Source: Symbiodinium natans (taxonomy: Eukaryota > Sar > Dinophyceae > Suessiales > Symbiodiniaceae). Taken from it: a stretch of DNA of 64,000 bases. The stretch spans positions 277,501 to 341,500 of the forward strand of contig CAJNDS010001802.1 of assembly GCA_905221605.1 (NCBI GenBank). Direction: 5' to 3'. This document shows, piece after piece, positions 60,467 to 64,000 of this stretch. Within the stretch, counting starts at the first letter, position 1; each line of letters begins with the position of its first letter. A program made the translations under genes and the position numbers. The notes below the pieces were generated by a model, which saw only the letters and a list, made by a program, of their open reading frames with translations, searched no databases and was not told the DNA's origin.

Positions 60467-63400
60467 GCAAGCTGGACTTCGGGTGCTCCGCATCTTCATC
60501 AGCGCAACCGACGAGGACTACAAGAGCAGCGGCTCCCAGGAACGGGTGTGCCACACGTGCGCACACATGCAAGGGGCTTTGTCCTGGACAGTCTGTCAGG
60601 CTGTGGATGACATCGAGACCAAGCAGGTTGGTACCTATGATGACCGCATCTTGACCCTTGTTGATGACTTGATGCTCGAGGCTCCGCTTGCTGTATGTTG
60701 GGACTTTCAAGCATGGAGAGCCTTGCCCCTTCGGGGTGTGCCAGGCGCACGAGCGGGGCATCAAGCTGCTTGGCCCGAAGCAGTAGGGGTGCGTGTTTCT
60801 TTGTTTTGTTTTGTGGGCATCAGAAGGCTGGACATTGCGATGCATGACCGCTACTCCTTGGGCTGTTGGCGTGCAGACGCTTATGTAGCCTGGCAGATTA
60901 AGCACACCGAATCACTGAGGAGTTGTGGGTGTCCGAGCGATTTCCCACTGCTGCAGCTTCAGGTGACGGCTTATAACTTGCCAAATGCCAATAGCACCTG
61001 CGACACGAAGAAGAACCAAGTGGAGCAGTTCTACACCGATCCTCATATACAGGTCGGTCTGCATGTGCTTCTTCTCAGTAGTAGTAAGAAATTGGTAGTT
61101 GTGTCAGAATACCCTCCCCCCCCCCTGAGCATGGTTGGTTGGGTAGGGCCCTTTTGACTTAACAGCAGCTACTTGCTGAGCTCTGTCCGTCTTACTTTAT
61201 TGCAAGGACTCTGACAAGCTCAAGTTGATACGGGCAGCACGAGCTCGCCGGAAGCCTGCAAAACTAGCGGTGCATAGGTCCATGTAAGCCTGAACCCTGA
61301 CCGCCCCAGAGCGTGTCATGGCTTTGGCTACATTTCGGTGCCTTCTGCTGCATGCACTGCTGCGCGTAGTGAGAGTTTCCTTCCAGAGTCGGTGCTGGAG
61401 AAGCCAGTGGTGCCGCTCCCCTGGAAGGCGGCGTTCGATGCGCGCCTGGTGCACATCCTACAGCACTGGACACTTCTTCCAATTCTCAGAGTCCTTTGTG
61501 AGGGTCGCTGGGGGGGTGGGGGGGGGGGGGGTGGGGGGTGGGTAACGGATTCGTTGTTTCGGGCTTGGGACCTAACAAGACCCAGGGAGATTCGGTTCAG
61601 CCAGATGCTTTCTTCGGCTTTCGCTCGGAAGCAAAGCCTACCACCACACTCAAGCTTGCAGGGGATCCAGCACAGCGCTCCGACTCAGAGCCCCCGAAAA
61701 CCCTCGACGTGATCATGGGCGGGAACTCAGAAGGCCTCTTCAACCTCTAGCCAAGAAGGTTCATCCTCAAGGGATTTGAGGAGTGACGACTGAATCTCCA
61801 AAGACAGGCAAGAGGCAGAAACGTGCAAACACCAAGAACCTCTAGTGCCGAAGCCGAAGCCGAAGCCCGTGGGCTTCCTCGGACTTCCTGAAGGGCAAAC
61901 CCTAAACTCGAAACAATGCAAATTGTACGTGATATCATTCTGAGTTTGCAAGTTTTGTTGTCGCAAAAGGCCAGCAAAACCGATTGTAAGCAACTTGATT
62001 CAAAATGTTGCGGAGGCAAAACGTTCAACATACCAAAACCTCTTGAGGCAGACTCGTCCAGGCCTGGAACGCTGAACAAGCTGGCACAAAGCATTGCCCA
62101 CCAAAATTATTGCGGGTTACCAATCTGTTGCATATTTCCTATCCTCTCAGTATCAACCCTCTGTTGAGTCCTGGAGGGCTTTGGGCTCAGGTTCTATATG
62201 TCCAAGAATCCCTGAGCCCGAGATCCTAAAATTCCAAGCGCCCCAAGCGCCTTCCCAGGAACCCCCACTTCAACGCCTCCTGGGGGCAGCTCAAGGAGGC
62301 TTCTTCTATTTATATAGGGGTTTAGGGTTTAGGGTTTAGGGTTTAGGGTTTAGGGTTCAGGATTTGATTCTCGGAGGGGCTGGGAGTGAAGTCGAAACCG
62401 CTGATTTCCAGGCCTCCAACCCCACTTCAGCGAGGTTTAAAGTTTTCTAGAGCCCCTCGCCCGGCTTGAGCCCTTAGCTTCCCTGGTCCTCTTGAAGGTG
62501 GTCCTCTCCTTCGCCCCTGAGAATGAAGCCCAAGGGCACCTTGAGCCTGTTCCTCAGTGCCACGGGGGGTTGCAGGGGCTTTTCGCTTTTCATTCGGGTT
62601 TTCGGAGCTCGCTTTGTGTGCCTCACGAACCAGCAGAGGGCGAAGGGGTTTTGAGACGCAGCAGTTCCAGTCACAGCAAGCATTTCCTAGCGGCAGGCTG
62701 CAGGCATTGGCACGGTAGGCCTGCTACCAGTGCCATCACAACAGTTGACAGTAGTCATCCTCATCTTTAATGCAGCCTATCTTGTCTTACGATGTTTTGT
62801 CGAGCCAGGTCCGTGGACAAGGGCTGGTGGTGTCGCCGGGCCCAGGTCATGAAGGCGACGGTTTTTTTTGCTGGATGGAGAGTTCATCATGATGTTTTGC
62901 AGGAAAGGCCTGAAGAAGCTTGCGCCCAACGGAAGCCCTAACCATCATTTAGCCTGCATCGTCGTAACGTGCACCTCCCGCAAGCGGATGGATACCTTGG
63001 ATGTTCACGGACCTGCCCCACCCGAAGGCCAACATGCACCCTGGCATAGCCATCTCCACTGGCGGCTCCATTGAGCTCACGGATGCGCTGTATCAGCAGC
63101 TTTATGCCTGTCCAGAGATTGGTGCCGCTTTGTGGCAAGGGGGCGAAGCCCGAACCCTATACCCTCAAATGGTCCACCAGTCGGTTCTTTTACAGCAACT
63201 GCTGTCTCAGCGTGGGAGTAGCTGACATGCCCGTAGTCTTCCGTTGCCCTTTAAATCAAAATCCCTCATATCGAATGCGGAGGTCATCGATATCCATACC
63301 TATACCACCGACGTCCAGAGTGTCAAGGATGTGCTGCAGATCTCGCTGACCTGGGCAGTGAGCCATGGAAAGCGAGTGAGGCTTCAGGAGTTTGGTTTCA

Positions 63401-63924
63401 AGGGGAATGACGACCTGAAAGCTCAGAACGTGTTCCCCCTCATTCATGCTGCCAGCGAGATTGGGATCCCCTTCATGCCGTGGGAGCTCTTACATCCAGA
63501 GAGCTCTACAGACTTCGAGTTCTGGAGAGAAGGGGGGTTCTGGCGTGGGCTGTCCGAGCTCAGCCACGCCGCGCAGCGCAACGCCACAATCCTCCCATGG
63601 CCAGAGCTGAGCCTCTCAAACGCGAGCATGCGGCTCAAGGCGAACTGGCTGCTTTGCATTGTGAACGAGGAGTGTGCTTCTGGTTGTTGCAGCAACGAGT
63701 GGAGCGACGACCACAAGTACAAGTGCACTCCGGGTGGTAGTCGGTGCACGGGCAACCGCCTTGCAGACTGGGTGTCCTGTACCCAAAACAGGGACTGCGC
63801 CAACGGGTGCTGCAGCAAAGAAAAGAGTGACGATGGCCAACACAAGTGCACGCCAGGTGGCACCCCGAGCCTTTGTGGTGATGCGGTTCTGAAAGATGGA
63901 GAGGCCTGCTCTTCCAACGGCAAC
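60467..63924 (+). CDS. Glycoside hydrolase family 5 (endo-beta-1,4-mannanase-like) gene, multi-exon, 3' end beyond window
   Basis: Exons on the plus strand match GH5 mannanase order. ~60467-60539: AGLRVLRIFISATDEDY. 60600-60692: VGTYDDRILTLVDDLMLEA. ~60825-60962: MHDRYSLGCWRADAYVAW. ~61000-61052: QVEQFYTDPHIQ. 61428-~61468: AAFDARLVHILQH. 62498-~62560: VVLSFAPENEAQGHL, with the acid/base Glu in NE. ~62809-62850: GWWCRRAQVMK. ~63022-63115: IAISTGGSIELTDALYQQL. 63283-63924: VIDIHTYTTDVQSV, then RLQEFGF with the nucleophile Glu. The last exon continues into two Cys-rich repeats (CASGCCSNEWSDDHKYKC and CANGCCSKEKSDDGQHKC) and the start of a third (GEACSSNGN) before a GT donor at 63925. Several donors are GT after CAG; others look non-canonical and exact edges are uncertain. 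The 5' exons, including any signal peptide, are not identified. A secreted polysaccharide-degrading role is inferred from the family. Confidence 0.75.
62317..62360. repeat. (TTTAGGG)n inside an intron of the GH5-like gene
   Basis: Six clean heptamers, G-rich strand on +, between the HILQH and ENEAQG exons. Confidence 0.9.
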
Positions 63925-64000
63925 GTGGCGTTCGTTTGGTGTACTAGCCTCCCGACAATTGTCGTGATAAGCGTGTCTTGATCTTACATATTTAGTATAA

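Overview
The window looks like nuclear DNA of a dinoflagellate, most like a Symbiodiniaceae-type genome. This is an inference: no rRNA, spliced leader or plastid marker was found. The grounds are: very sparse genes in short exons separated by introns; frequent GT donors directly after CAG or GAG and some that look non-canonical; many plant-type TTTAGGG-like tracts on both strands far from any visible chromosome end; long GA, TAG, TTG, CAA and TATGTA microsatellites; and retroelements of several classes.

Layout. 1-3.9 kb: short hairpin repeats, small tandem duplications and a ~600 bp compound TTG/TAG microsatellite. 3.9-5.8 kb: a minus-strand LINE-like remnant (zinc-finger ORF end plus a second ORF) held between two TATGTA tracts. 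7.0-8.5 kb: a plus-strand gene piece whose small phase-0 exons encode coiled coil, with one exon pair tandemly duplicated. 12.65 kb: a clean interstitial CCCTAAA array. 13.2-13.7 kb: a degenerate minisatellite. 14.6-37.9 kb: a tandem segmental duplication whose blocks occur in the order A (A1 15.26 kb, A2 31.94 kb), GA block, X (X1 19.57 kb, X2 33.62 kb), Y (Y1 28.23 kb, Y2 36.09 kb), with an older Y copy (Y0) at 14.7 kb. Copy 1 carries a 6.8 kb tyrosine-recombinase retroelement between X1 and Y1; copy 2 carries a 321 bp MITE inside Y2, with the empty site visible in Y1.

The best-supported object is the 21,062-27,904 retroelement. It has a gag-like ORF1 (one frameshift), an ORF2 with a cytosine-methyltransferase-like N-terminus fused to reverse transcriptase and RNase H, and an ORF3 tyrosine recombinase. 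Its terminal repeats are split in the A1 - ORFs - B1-A2-B2 order known from Ngaro-type elements. The three proteins would package and copy the RNA and integrate a circular DNA intermediate.

41.2-42.5 kb holds exons of a voltage-gated cation channel (S4, S5, pore). Two paralogous blocks follow (42.57-43.54 and 46.27-47.11 kb) whose shared LINE core is inverted between copies. Between them lie a polyQ/N-type CAA microsatellite, a highly regular 42/43-bp alternating hairpin satellite and a decayed Ty1/copia RNase H end. A 102 bp foldback element sits at 47.73 kb. 48-60.4 kb is mostly featureless sequence with minisatellites and TTTAGGG-like tracts. 60.4-63.9 kb carries a multi-exon GH5 mannanase-like gene ending in cysteine-rich repeats and running off the right edge.
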